From Candidatus Vicinibacter proximus (GTDB lineage Bacteria; Bacteroidota; Bacteroidia; Chitinophagales; Saprospiraceae), in contig JADJOE010000003.1 in the NCBI GenBank assembly GCA_016713905.1, forward strand, positions 372,001 to 436,000: a stretch of 64,000 nt of DNA, in the 5' to 3' direction. Shown in pieces: positions 35,621 to 44,504 of the stretch (position 1 is its first letter; the number at the start of each line of letters is the position of its first letter). Made by a program: the position numbers and the translations under genes. The notes under the pieces are model-generated. The model saw nothing but the letters and a program-made list of their open reading frames with translations, was not told the origin of the DNA and did no database searches.

Positions 35621-36853
35621 ATGGTATATCAATTAAAAGCCCGGGATATGGGTGGTAAAATCACCATATCCTTACCGGGGTCAAAGAGCGAGACGAACAG
35701 GCTACTCGTCATTCAGGCACTTAGTGCGGGAAAGGTAGACATCTTGAACCCCTCAGAGGCGAGAGATAGCCAAGTAATGCATGATCTTCTGTCGTCTGAA
35801 GAGAAGCTGCTGGATGCGGAGGACGCCGGTACTGTGATGAGATTTCTTGCCGCTTATTTTTCTTTATTACCAGGGGAGAAAATTCTTACCGGAAGTGCCA
35901 GAATGCAGGAACGTCCTATTGGGCCCTTGGTGGAGGCCTTAAGGAGCATTGGGGCAAAAATAAAATACCTGGTGAATGAAGGGTATCCGCCCATACAAAT
36001 TCTGGGTGGAAATTTATACAGCGGAGAGCTCTATTTGGATGGTAAGCAAAGCAGTCAATTTGCTTCAGCTCTAATTTTAATTGCCCCTTATATTCCCGGA
36101 GGTCTCACACTGCACATTGCAAAGGATCAGGTTTCCAAGAGTTATATTGATCTGACCCTTGGAATTTTGAAAATATTGGGTATTGAAATGCAGGTGAGTA
36201 TTGATAAAGTCCAAATTTTACCAGGCGTATATCCAGAAATGAAATGGACTATTGAAGGGGATTACAGTTCAGCTTCTTATTGGTATGAGTGGCTTTGTTT
36301 TTTGCCCGATGTTGTCGAGATCAAACTTAGAGCACTTAAGTTGCATAGCCATCAACCAGACAAAGCGGTTATTGAAATTTTTTCCCAATTGGGAATAGCT
36401 ACTTCTTTTGATGAAAACGGTATTACTATTTCCAAAATTCCCAATTTTATTGTGCCAGAGCATACATTACATTTTGATTGCCGAGAAACGCCGGATTTAG
36501 CACAAACGATTGCAGTCGCCTGTGCTGGAATGGGAATTGATGTAAGCATTACGGGACTAAGTACACTTAGAATAAAAGAGACTGATCGTATTGTTGCATT
36601 GGAAAAGGAATTTCGCAAATTAGGACTACACCCAATGTCCGGAGAGAATGAAATCAGGATTCCGAAAGGTATTATTAAAATGCCAGATGAACCAATACAA
36701 ACTTATGGAGATCATCGTATGGTAATGGCATTTGCCCCTTTGGTGAGTAAGCTGGGAGAACTTTCTATCTTTGACCCGCAACAGGTCAGAAAATCCTATC
36801 CGGGATTTTGGGAGGATGCACAAAATTTTTGTGAAATAGTAAGTATTAAATGA
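35621..36853 (+). CDS. aroA: 3-phosphoshikimate 1-carboxyvinyltransferase (EPSP synthase)
   Basis: A 410-residue enzyme joining shikimate 3-phosphate and PEP to make EPSP, the sixth step of the shikimate pathway. Motifs are SLPGSKSETNRLLVI, DAGTVMRFLAAYFS (usual EPSPS DAGTAxRFL), RMQERPIGPLVEALRSIGA, RIKETDRIVALEKEFRKLG and YGDHRMVMAFA. It is shorter than the proteobacterial enzyme and of Bacteroidota type. It precedes aroC by four bases, so the two are in one operon. Confidence 0.95.
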   Translation: MVYQLKARDMGGKITISLPGSKSETNRLLVIQALSAGKVDILNPSEARDSQVMHDLLSSEEKLLDAEDAGTVMRFLAAYFSLLPGEKILTGSARMQERPIGPLVEALRSIGAKIKYLVNEGYPPIQILGGNLYSGELYLDGKQSSQFASALILIAPYIPGGLTLHIAKDQVSKSYIDLTLGILKILGIEMQVSIDKVQILPGVYPEMKWTIEGDYSSASYWYEWLCFLPDVVEIKLRALKLHSHQPDKAVIEIFSQLGIATSFDENGITISKIPNFIVPEHTLHFDCRETPDLAQTIAVACAGMGIDVSITGLSTLRIKETDRIVALEKEFRKLGLHPMSGENEIRIPKGIIKMPDEPIQTYGDHRMVMAFAPLVSKLGELSIFDPQQVRKSYPGFWEDAQNFCEIVSIK

Positions 36854-36857
36854 ACAC

Positions 36858-37844
36858 ATGAATTCCTTCGGCAGAATTTTCAGAGTGAGTATTTATGGTG
36901 AATCACATGGTCCTGTAGTAGGTATTGTTGTAGATGGTGTTCCGCCGGGGATAGAATTGAGTGAGACAGATTTATACCCGGACCTTGAGAGAAGAAGACC
37001 GGGAATAAATGGGACCACAACCAGGGTCGAGTCCGATGAACCCATCATTAAATCAGGGGTTTTCAAGCAAATGACAACAGGAGCCCCACTTTGTGTTGAA
37101 TTTACCAATTCAAATGTCCGATCGGTAGATTACGAGCAGTTTGTCTCTCAACCACGACCTGGACATTCAGATTTTAGTGCTCATATTAAATTTAAAAGTT
37201 TTAATGATTATCGCGGTGGAGGGCATTTTTCCGGACGGCTTACGTTGCCAATTGTCGCGGCCGGAGTAATAGCAAAAAAAATATTAAAGGGAATTCAGAT
37301 ACATTCTAGAATAATCGAAGCCGGAGGATTAGAAGACATTGAACGCGCAATTCAATTAGCTATTGAAAATAAAGACAGTATTGGTGGGATTGTTGAATGT
37401 AAAGTGAATAACGTTCCAATAGGGTGGGGAGAACCATTTTTCGATTCATTGGAATCCGTACTTGCGCATTTGATGTTTGCTATTCCAGCAGTAAAGGGAA
37501 TAGAATTTGGCAGCGGTTTTAAAGCATCCAAAATGGTTGGCTCTAAGCACAATGACCCGATTTTGGATCAGGAAGGACATACACAAACTAACCATGCAGG
37601 GGGAATTTCAGGAGGCTTAAGCAATGGCAATGAATTAGTGTTTCGCATTTCGGTAAAGCCTACATCCAGTACTCCGCAAAAACAACAGACTTATGATTTT
37701 CAAAAATCAACCTTGAGTGAGTTAGTTGTTGCAGGGCGACATGATTTATGCATTGCGCTAAGAGTACCTGTGGTGGTAGAGGCGATGACCGCTATAGGGC
37801 TCGTGGATTTAATGTTTTTACAATCGCTGAAAGCATTACAATAA
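36858..37844 (+). CDS. aroC: Chorismate synthase
   Basis: A 328-residue enzyme converting EPSP to chorismate with reduced FMN. It has FGRIFRVSIYGESHGPVVG with His17, RPGHSD with His103, and NHAGGISGGLSNG. The FMN region, normally DYRGGGRSSARET, reads DYRGGGHFSGRLT here, and the protein is some 30 residues shorter than the usual family length. I associate the HFSGRLT form with Firmicutes-type enzymes, which would make this copy atypical for a Bacteroidota. The catalytic histidines are retained, so it should be active. It lies directly after aroA. Confidence 0.92.
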   Translation: MNSFGRIFRVSIYGESHGPVVGIVVDGVPPGIELSETDLYPDLERRRPGINGTTTRVESDEPIIKSGVFKQMTTGAPLCVEFTNSNVRSVDYEQFVSQPRPGHSDFSAHIKFKSFNDYRGGGHFSGRLTLPIVAAGVIAKKILKGIQIHSRIIEAGGLEDIERAIQLAIENKDSIGGIVECKVNNVPIGWGEPFFDSLESVLAHLMFAIPAVKGIEFGSGFKASKMVGSKHNDPILDQEGHTQTNHAGGISGGLSNGNELVFRISVKPTSSTPQKQQTYDFQKSTLSELVVAGRHDLCIALRVPVVVEAMTAIGLVDLMFLQSLKALQ

Positions 37845-37931
37845 TTAAAAATTATTTTAAAATTTTACAATTCCTTGTTTGATTAAAAATCTTGTAATAA
37901 TATTACAGTTACACCAACAAAAAAATTATCC

Positions 37932-38678
37932 ATGGAAACCAATCAAAGAAACATAGCCTTAGTAACCGGGGCTACAGGCGGGCTCGGAACTGCAATGTGT
38001 CATAAACTAAAAGATGACGGTTATTTTGTAGTGGCCAATTTTCGCAATGCTGAAAAAGCAAAATTATGGCAAGAAAAAGAAAAAGAGAAAGGATATGAAT
38101 TTACCATGGTGGAAGGAGATGTCACCAATTTTGAAGACACAGGCAGAATGATCGCAGAAATCAAAGCTAAATATGGTCCTGTCTCCATCCTTGTCAACAA
38201 CGCAGGTATCACAAGAGATACACCACTTTGGAAAATGTCCAAAGAGCAATGGCATGATGTTATACATACCAATCTTGACTCTGTGTTCAATTGTTCCCGT
38301 CATGTTATTGAAGATATGATAGCTCAGGGTTTTGGACGTATTATCAACATTTCTTCTGTAAATGGACAAAGAGGACAGTTCGGACAAACCAATTATTCCG
38401 CAGCTAAAGCCGGAATGCATGGATTTACTAAGTCTCTTGCCATGGAAGTAGCCAAGAAAGGGATTACAGTGAATACCATTTCTCCGGGATACATTGGAAC
38501 AGACATGGTCATGGCTATCCGAGAAGAGGTGAGAAATAAAATTGTGGAACAAATTCCAATGGGCAGATTAGGGGGAACTGATGAAATTGCCTATTTGGTG
38601 TCTTTCCTTGCATCAGAAAAAGCAGCATACATCACCGGTGCAAATTATGCAATAAACGGAGGACAGCATGTAGCCTAA
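37932..38678 (+). CDS. PhaB-type acetoacetyl-CoA/3-oxoacyl reductase (SDR)
   Basis: A 248-residue short-chain dehydrogenase. GATGGLGTAM near the start binds NADPH, and NNAGITRD plus Ser142-Tyr155-Lys159 (NYSAAKAG) form the active site. It is closest in motifs to PhaB (ISSVNGQRGQFGQTNYSAAK), which makes (R)-3-hydroxybutyryl-CoA for polyhydroxybutyrate; FabG-like 3-oxoacyl-ACP reduction is the alternative. No PHB synthase or thiolase is in the window. The following 195 bases to 38873 show nothing I can name. Confidence 0.88.
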   Translation: METNQRNIALVTGATGGLGTAMCHKLKDDGYFVVANFRNAEKAKLWQEKEKEKGYEFTMVEGDVTNFEDTGRMIAEIKAKYGPVSILVNNAGITRDTPLWKMSKEQWHDVIHTNLDSVFNCSRHVIEDMIAQGFGRIINISSVNGQRGQFGQTNYSAAKAGMHGFTKSLAMEVAKKGITVNTISPGYIGTDMVMAIREEVRNKIVEQIPMGRLGGTDEIAYLVSFLASEKAAYITGANYAINGGQHVA

Positions 38679-38873
38679 AAGGAAACAATAGTTAAACCTA
38701 TATATTGCATCTATAATCAAGCCTTTGAACAGGTTGCTTAATTTATAATTGAGGTAATAACTAATTGAATCAGATTTCTAATCAAATTTGATCTACTGTT
38801 TCTTTATTTAATAGTGGAGTATACCAATCGAGGTATTCATTTTATTTTGATGGTATTTTATCTAAATAAGCAG

Positions 38874-41351
38874 TTAAAATTCAATAATAAATCCTATTGT
38901 TGGCAGCAGATTTGCATCAGCGTTTTCAAGTAATATAGGAATAGCATTAGCACCATCAGGTCTTAACGCGGCTCCATCAGTAGTTTCGAATGCAGAGTTA
39001 TCTGCAGTTCTTTTGAAAGTATAATTTGGGAAGGATGGATTGGCCCTAACCAAAACATTTTGAAGATCAAGAAATAAATCAAAAGTAATTCGTTTGAAAT
39101 TCCACTTTTTATCCAGACGGAGATCCAGTTGATTAAAATTTGGAAGTTGTTCAGAATTCAGCTGATTGTAATCCAAAGTTCCTTTGCCTTCTACAGCATA
39201 GTTTATACGGCTTCTTTCTAAGTCAAATGGCGTATATGGTGTGCCCCCTTGAAATCTCCATCGGAGGCCTAATTCCCAGTTGCGCGAAAACTTATATCCC
39301 ATGAGAATGGCAACCAAATGTCTGGTATCCCATGACGAACGTATGAATTCACCATCCTGCCCGCTAAAAGATGACCAGAATAAAGTATAAGATGTGGTGA
39401 AGTACATATTTTTTGTAAGTTTCTGCTGGGCGAACCATTCAACACCATAGGTTTCCCCTTTTCCGGTAGAGCTGACTGCCTCATTTCCAACGATACCAAA
39501 ATCCCCACCCAGATTTGCCAGCGAAATACCATCTTTAAGGCTAATCGGATAATCGTCATACTTCTTGTAAAAACCCTCTAAAGTGAACCTTAAGAACTTA
39601 GTTGGAATATATTCAAGTCCGGCAACAAAATGATCAGATTTGATGTATGGTAGATTTTGATTTACAGCAATTCCGTTTTCTTGGAAGCCAAGAATGGTAT
39701 AAGGAAGAATTTTGAAATATCGTCCAACGCTGGCATTAAGTGTCCACTTGCTGGATAAATTATAGCTGGCGCTGAGCCTGGGACTCAAAGTATTGAGAAG
39801 GTTCTCCGGACCATCTTTGGAAAGAGTGTTGGCGTCAGAGCGAATTCCAAAGGACAACCCTAATCTGTCCTCAAGCAATCGTCGATTGAGTTGACCAAAT
39901 ATTCCATATTTAACAAAATCAATGGAAGTATTGAAACTAAAGTTGATGCCAGGCTGAATGATTATACCGGAACTATCCCGGATTTCTGGTCGGCCTTTAG
40001 CGTATGTTTCATTGCTGTATTTAACGTATTGCAGCATTGCCCCATAAGAATATTTCCATGGTCCGGAAACTTTATGACTTTCAAATCGTAGTTTGTTTTC
40101 GATTTCACGACTTCGCAGTTTGAGAATTCTTTTATTCTCATCTGTCTGGTTACTGTTAAAATTATCCGAGAATTGGTCCAGAGCATTATCCAGCATGTTT
40201 CTGCTAAAAGTCAGGTTCCAATATCCTTTGTTTTGAAGATGTTTTATGGTAAAGCCTTGTGTGTAATTCCACTGGTTGATCAAAGGGTTGCTACTTAAAA
40301 CATAAAGATTTTCAGGGGTGGTATTTTTAGGTAGCGCAAAACTGAATTCATCAATTGCGCCAACGCCAATAGCAGTTAAACTTGTTTTTGCATTTAAGCG
40401 GTGAGAAATTTTGTATTGAAAATCCCAGTAATTTGGGCGGATGGGTAAATCAAGCAATTCAAAGAGAAACTGTAAATAGGATCTTCTTGCCGATGCGAGA
40501 AAGGTAGTTTTTTTATTGTTGCCAATTGGTCCTTCTGCAGTCAATGCTGCTTCTGTTCCACTTAACCTGAAATTACCCTGTATGCGGTCCTTATTACCAT
40601 CTCTTTGCTTAAATTGAAGCACACTGGAAAGTGGGTTGTCATAGCGCGCATGAAAAGCACTGGAGGATAGGGTAGCATCCTCAAGGAAAGAAACATTTAA
40701 TATTCCTGTAGGGCCACCTGCTGCACCCTGGGTAGAAAAATGGTTGATAACGGGAATCTCAACGCCATCCAAATAATAGACGTTTTCATTGGGTCCACCG
40801 CCTCTGATGACCAGGTCGTTTCTATAGCTGCCATTGCCAGAAGTACCACCAACTCCAGGAAGTACCTGAACAACCCTGGAAATATCAAAGTTACCTCCCG
40901 GATTACTCTTAATTTCCTCCGCGCTAAGATTTTGGACGCTAAGCGGAGTTTCGCTTGTTGCAATTCTAATACTTTTATTTTCTGAGAAAACAATCTCTCC
41001 GAGAATTTTGCTGTCCTGGCGAAGTTCGAAATTAATTTGCGCGGTATTGCCTGTTGTAATTACCACATTGTATTTGGTAAAGGGTTCATATCCCAATAAT
41101 GAGACGGTTACATTGTATGATTTGGTGGGGATGTTTTCGATGGTGAAGTTTCCATCTAAATCGGTCGAGGCCCCGAATTTTGTGTCGTTAATGGTTACTA
41201 TAGCACCTATTAAAGGTTCTTGTGTTTCAAAATCTTTAACACTACCGGTTAGATTGCCTACAGACTGAGTCAAGGCTACCTGAGGGAAAATATGCATTGC
41301 AAACCACAGGATGCTTCCGGACCACTTGGCTAAACTTATATTTGGAATCAT
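38874..41351 (-). CDS. TonB-dependent receptor with CarboxypepD-like extension
   Basis: An 825-residue outer-membrane receptor. A signal peptide is followed by a CarboxypepD_reg-like domain (GSVKDFETQEPLIGAIVTIN... LLGYEPF), then a plug region with NPGGNFDISRVVQVLPGVGG, and a barrel ending in Phe (IGFIIEF). No SusD partner is adjacent, so it is not clearly a SusC. It probably imports a siderophore, vitamin or other ligand using the TonB-ExbBD motor, but the ligand is unknown. It is followed on the same strand by no close gene and preceded 42 bases upstream by the BNR-repeat protein. Confidence 0.92.
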   Translation of the reverse strand: MIPNISLAKWSGSILWFAMHIFPQVALTQSVGNLTGSVKDFETQEPLIGAIVTINDTKFGASTDLDGNFTIENIPTKSYNVTVSLLGYEPFTKYNVVITTGNTAQINFELRQDSKILGEIVFSENKSIRIATSETPLSVQNLSAEEIKSNPGGNFDISRVVQVLPGVGGTSGNGSYRNDLVIRGGGPNENVYYLDGVEIPVINHFSTQGAAGGPTGILNVSFLEDATLSSSAFHARYDNPLSSVLQFKQRDGNKDRIQGNFRLSGTEAALTAEGPIGNNKKTTFLASARRSYLQFLFELLDLPIRPNYWDFQYKISHRLNAKTSLTAIGVGAIDEFSFALPKNTTPENLYVLSSNPLINQWNYTQGFTIKHLQNKGYWNLTFSRNMLDNALDQFSDNFNSNQTDENKRILKLRSREIENKLRFESHKVSGPWKYSYGAMLQYVKYSNETYAKGRPEIRDSSGIIIQPGINFSFNTSIDFVKYGIFGQLNRRLLEDRLGLSFGIRSDANTLSKDGPENLLNTLSPRLSASYNLSSKWTLNASVGRYFKILPYTILGFQENGIAVNQNLPYIKSDHFVAGLEYIPTKFLRFTLEGFYKKYDDYPISLKDGISLANLGGDFGIVGNEAVSSTGKGETYGVEWFAQQKLTKNMYFTTSYTLFWSSFSGQDGEFIRSSWDTRHLVAILMGYKFSRNWELGLRWRFQGGTPYTPFDLERSRINYAVEGKGTLDYNQLNSEQLPNFNQLDLRLDKKWNFKRITFDLFLDLQNVLVRANPSFPNYTFKRTADNSAFETTDGAALRPDGANAIPILLENADANLLPTIGFIIEF

Positions 41352-41392
41352 GCGACTTAAAACATGAATCCAAAATCATAGTTCACTAAAGA

Positions 41393-43954
41393 TTAAATTT
41401 TTTGCAACTTTCCTGTACTTATTATTTTTCCTTCCTGATAGACAACAAGATAAATTCCAACTACAAAATCATTTAAATTAATCCTGATGGTTGATTTTCC
41501 CTGATCAATATTATCGAATTGCACTATAATATGACCATTTAGATCCATGATTTTTAATGATTTTTTCGATTTGCCTTGAAGTTTAGGTAAATCAATCTGT
41601 ACTTCATTTACTGCCGGATTTGGTAACATTACCAATCCATTATTATTTGCAACTATGTCTTTGCCTGCTACAGGATTTCCTCTTTTAATTTCTGATAGCG
41701 GAAAGGTCATTATGGATCTGGCAAAAGTACCCGCAATCAACTGATTGTTTTTGATATTTATGTCAAGGTCATTTATGGTGATGAGTGGCATATTATCCCC
41801 AACTCTTTTCCAATTGGTACTTCCGTCATTGGTTACATAAACCCCTAAGAGGGTAGCAGCCGCAAGGATAATGTCTGATTTGGTTTCAATGATTTGAAGA
41901 TCGTATACAGGAATTTCTGTAAGCTCCCCTCCTGAAATGGATTGCCAGCTTTTTCCTAAGTCTCTGGACTTAAATATTAATGAATTCAAAGAGTTGTTTC
42001 GGTAATTTGAAAGAGAAACAAAAAATATACTATCGTTCTCTCTGGAGCACTTTACGCTGGTGATATATCCAGCAGGTAATCCCGATGTAACATTAACCCA
42101 ATTGGTGCTGGAATCTTTGCAGATCCAAACATTTCCATTGTTCGTGCCTGCGATTAAAATTTTCGAATTTATAGTGGACTCATCCATACAAGTTATGCTT
42201 GGTAAGGATATTATTTTATAAGGACCATTGCTTGTCAATGTAGGACTAATGGGTTTCCAATCCGCTTCAAGCAAATTGTAGTTTTTAAAAATCCTATTGG
42301 CCCCGGAATACATTATGTTTGGACTATATGAGCTTACTAAGTAAGGGAAATCCCAATTGCGATTTCCGCTCAAACCCCTGGTAAATCGTTCAAAACTTAT
42401 GCCGCCATCAAGGGTTTGGTTTAGTCCCCCGTTCTGGGTGAGACACCAAAATATATTAGGATCTGTTGGGTGAAAGGCAGGTAAAAATCCATCCCCACCA
42501 TATATGGATTCCCAGTTGTTGATGCTCATTGCGTTGCCTGCTGAAGTGCCGTTATCCTGAGCCCCACCATAGTAGTTTGCGGCATTGTTTGGGTTGTAAG
42601 CTACACGATAAAATTGGGTGGTGGCAATGTTTTCAATGTCTTCCCATTCAGTCGAATTTTTCTTCAATTTGTAAAGTCCACCATCGGTTCCTAAGAGAAT
42701 ATCCCCATTTTCTAAAAATTCAATTTCGTGCTTATCCGCATGAACTTCATAAGTCCACCAATCTGGGGTGGCTCTTTCCCACCTCATGCCCCCATCAAGA
42801 CTTCGGTATAGATCAACTCCTAAAAGAAAAATATCGTTTGGATTTTTAGGATTAACCCCTATTCGGCCAAAATACCAACCAAAGCCGCCCAATACATCAC
42901 AGGGAAGCCCGGAGTTGTTGTAATCCGGAATTACTTGCTGCCAATGGTCGCCTCCATCTACAGATTTATATAAACCACTGATTTGCTGCCCGCCGTTACA
43001 AAAGGAGGTGTCGTTGCGGACCATTCTGGCATAGACCAATTCAGGACTTGATTTGCAAACTTCAATCGCTATCCTGCTGTATGGATATTCTGGTATGCCA
43101 TTATGAATAATCTCCCAGGTTTTGCCACCGTCTTTGCTTCGCTGAATACGGCTGTTTGGGCCTTCAACTACATTAGTATCATCTCGCCTCAACCTCTCCC
43201 AACTGGCTGCATAAATGACCTTTGAGTTTCCCGGTTTGATGGCGATGTTTGTTATACCTGTTTGCTCGGAGATAAATAGCACTTTTTCCCAATTTAACCC
43301 TCCGTTTGTAGATTTGTAAAGACCACGCGCAGAGCCGGGTTCAAATGGATTGCCCATGGCTGCAACATAAATAACTTTGCTGTCCTGAGGGTCTATCAGA
43401 ATTTGATTGATGATGCGAGTTGTTTCAAGTCCTGTGTTTGTCCAGGTCTTGCCTCCATTAGTGGATTTATAAATTCCGTTTCCTGCAAAAGGATATCCGG
43501 ATATGTCCGGGTCGCCAGTTCCAACATAAACTGTTTCCGGGTTTTTGGGATCAATGGCTATGGCTCCAATCATAAGCGTTACCTGATCATCAAAAACAGG
43601 GTTCCAGCTTATACCGCCGTTGGTTGTTTTGAATACACCTCCATTTGGAAAACCAAGGTAAATGATATTCTGATTTGTAGGATGAACGGCTAACGCAGTG
43701 ATGCGGCCCCCGATATTTCCTGGTCCCTGTTGTGTCCAATTTCCGGTTATTACAGAATTATTCGAACGTCTGATTTTGTGTTGAAGAATAGAATGGACAA
43801 GCTTATAGTGTTGTTGTATTAAATCTTCGGAGGGAGCCCCAAATTTATCCATCAAGTAGGTTTCATTTGGGGTAAGGTGGTTAGTTTTTTTTGATTCTTT
43901 GCATGATATTATAATTAGGATGTTTAGTAATAAGAGGTATTTAGTCCAATTCAT
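41393..43954 (-). CDS. BNR/sortilin-type repeat protein with T9SS sorting domain
   Basis: A protein of 853 residues from the ATG at 43954 (the frame reaches 43957 through a TTG). The N-terminus has a lipobox, IIIISC. From about residue 65 there are repeated beta-propeller blades containing ASP-box signatures: GVFKTTNGGISW, GIYKSTNGGKTW, GLYKSTNGGLNW, GLYKSVDGGDHW and others, as in sortilin/VPS10 and photosystem assembly-like proteins. The last 80 residues form a type A T9SS sorting domain (MLPNPAVNEVQIDLPKL ... GKLQKI). A lipobox and a T9SS domain in one protein is unusual. Function unknown; probably surface-bound. It is followed by the TonB receptor. Confidence 0.85.
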   Translation of the reverse strand: MNWTKYLLLLNILIIISCKESKKTNHLTPNETYLMDKFGAPSEDLIQQHYKLVHSILQHKIRRSNNSVITGNWTQQGPGNIGGRITALAVHPTNQNIIYLGFPNGGVFKTTNGGISWNPVFDDQVTLMIGAIAIDPKNPETVYVGTGDPDISGYPFAGNGIYKSTNGGKTWTNTGLETTRIINQILIDPQDSKVIYVAAMGNPFEPGSARGLYKSTNGGLNWEKVLFISEQTGITNIAIKPGNSKVIYAASWERLRRDDTNVVEGPNSRIQRSKDGGKTWEIIHNGIPEYPYSRIAIEVCKSSPELVYARMVRNDTSFCNGGQQISGLYKSVDGGDHWQQVIPDYNNSGLPCDVLGGFGWYFGRIGVNPKNPNDIFLLGVDLYRSLDGGMRWERATPDWWTYEVHADKHEIEFLENGDILLGTDGGLYKLKKNSTEWEDIENIATTQFYRVAYNPNNAANYYGGAQDNGTSAGNAMSINNWESIYGGDGFLPAFHPTDPNIFWCLTQNGGLNQTLDGGISFERFTRGLSGNRNWDFPYLVSSYSPNIMYSGANRIFKNYNLLEADWKPISPTLTSNGPYKIISLPSITCMDESTINSKILIAGTNNGNVWICKDSSTNWVNVTSGLPAGYITSVKCSRENDSIFFVSLSNYRNNSLNSLIFKSRDLGKSWQSISGGELTEIPVYDLQIIETKSDIILAAATLLGVYVTNDGSTNWKRVGDNMPLITINDLDINIKNNQLIAGTFARSIMTFPLSEIKRGNPVAGKDIVANNNGLVMLPNPAVNEVQIDLPKLQGKSKKSLKIMDLNGHIIVQFDNIDQGKSTIRINLNDFVVGIYLVVYQEGKIISTGKLQKI

Positions 43955-44061
43955 CAAATGCGGGTTCTATTATTTTAATAACGATTTCCAGTCAAAGATA
44001 TATCAGTAAGTTCGATTGAACCAAAATGATGTTCCTGAGTGGGTCAGGGTGAGGAGAATGA

Positions 44062-44226
44062 AAATGTCACCCTTACAGGGTTTGTTTTGCAGGTGATATG
44101 TTTTTATAAAAATGTCACCCCTACGGGTTTTGTTTTGCAGCAAGGTTTTTGTTAAAAAAATGTCGCAACTACAGGGTTTATTTTGCAAAGATGATTTTAC
44201 TAATAATAAGTTCAACCCTACAGGGC
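44062..44226. repeat. Tandem 48-bp repeats with CCC-TA-GGG core
   Basis: Units begin near 44062, 44110 and 44158 with a 48-base period, and a partial fourth near 44207. The shared part is AAATGTCACCCTTACAGGG, then a TTTTGCA-containing segment. The period is a multiple of three, which keeps a minus-strand frame open (44003-44215) and produces the repeated peptide LQNKxxxGDIF; I do not regard that frame as a gene. There are no unique spacers, so it is not a CRISPR array. Such elements are usually dispersed elsewhere in the genome, which cannot be checked here. Confidence 0.75.
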
Positions 44227-44282
44227 TAACTCATGATTTTTTAATCAGTTGAAATTTTCAGTCACAAATACGATTTGATTTA

Positions 44283-44479
44283 ATCCCGTAGTGATGGAAT
44301 TTTTATACCAAACATCATGAAATGAAATTAAACTCCATAGGGGTGAAATAAAATGTAAAGTTGAATTTGATGTAAAGGAAGAACCTCTAGATGAGTTTTA
44401 ATGAGGCGCATTATTAGCTTTGCTGGCTAAAAGAAATTAATTTTTAAAAATAGCCATTCATTTCATACCCTTTAGGGGG
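44283..44479. repeat. Three further degenerate copies of the CCC...GGG core
   Basis: ATCCCGTAGTGATGG (44283-44297), ACTCCATAGGGGTGAAAT (about 44332-44348) and CCCTTTAGGGGG (44468-44479) share the interrupted CCC-TA-GGG core of the 44062 repeats but not the flanks or the 48-base spacing. The rest of the gap 43955-44504 has no supported ORF. Confidence 0.4.
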
Positions 44480-44504
44480 ATTAAAATGGGATAGTTTTAA
44501 AAAA

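Noticed and set aside
38679..38873. Possible terminator or small gene after the PhaB-type gene
   Set aside because: Only weak, interrupted complementarity near AAGCCT...AGGTTGCTT and no supported ORF.
44003..44215. A 70-residue minus-strand ORF with repeated LQNK...GDIF peptide
   Set aside because: The frame is open only because the underlying DNA repeat has a period divisible by three; there is no signal, domain or operon context.
44062..44226. Possible CRISPR array
   Set aside because: The units follow each other without unique spacers, and no cas gene is in the window.
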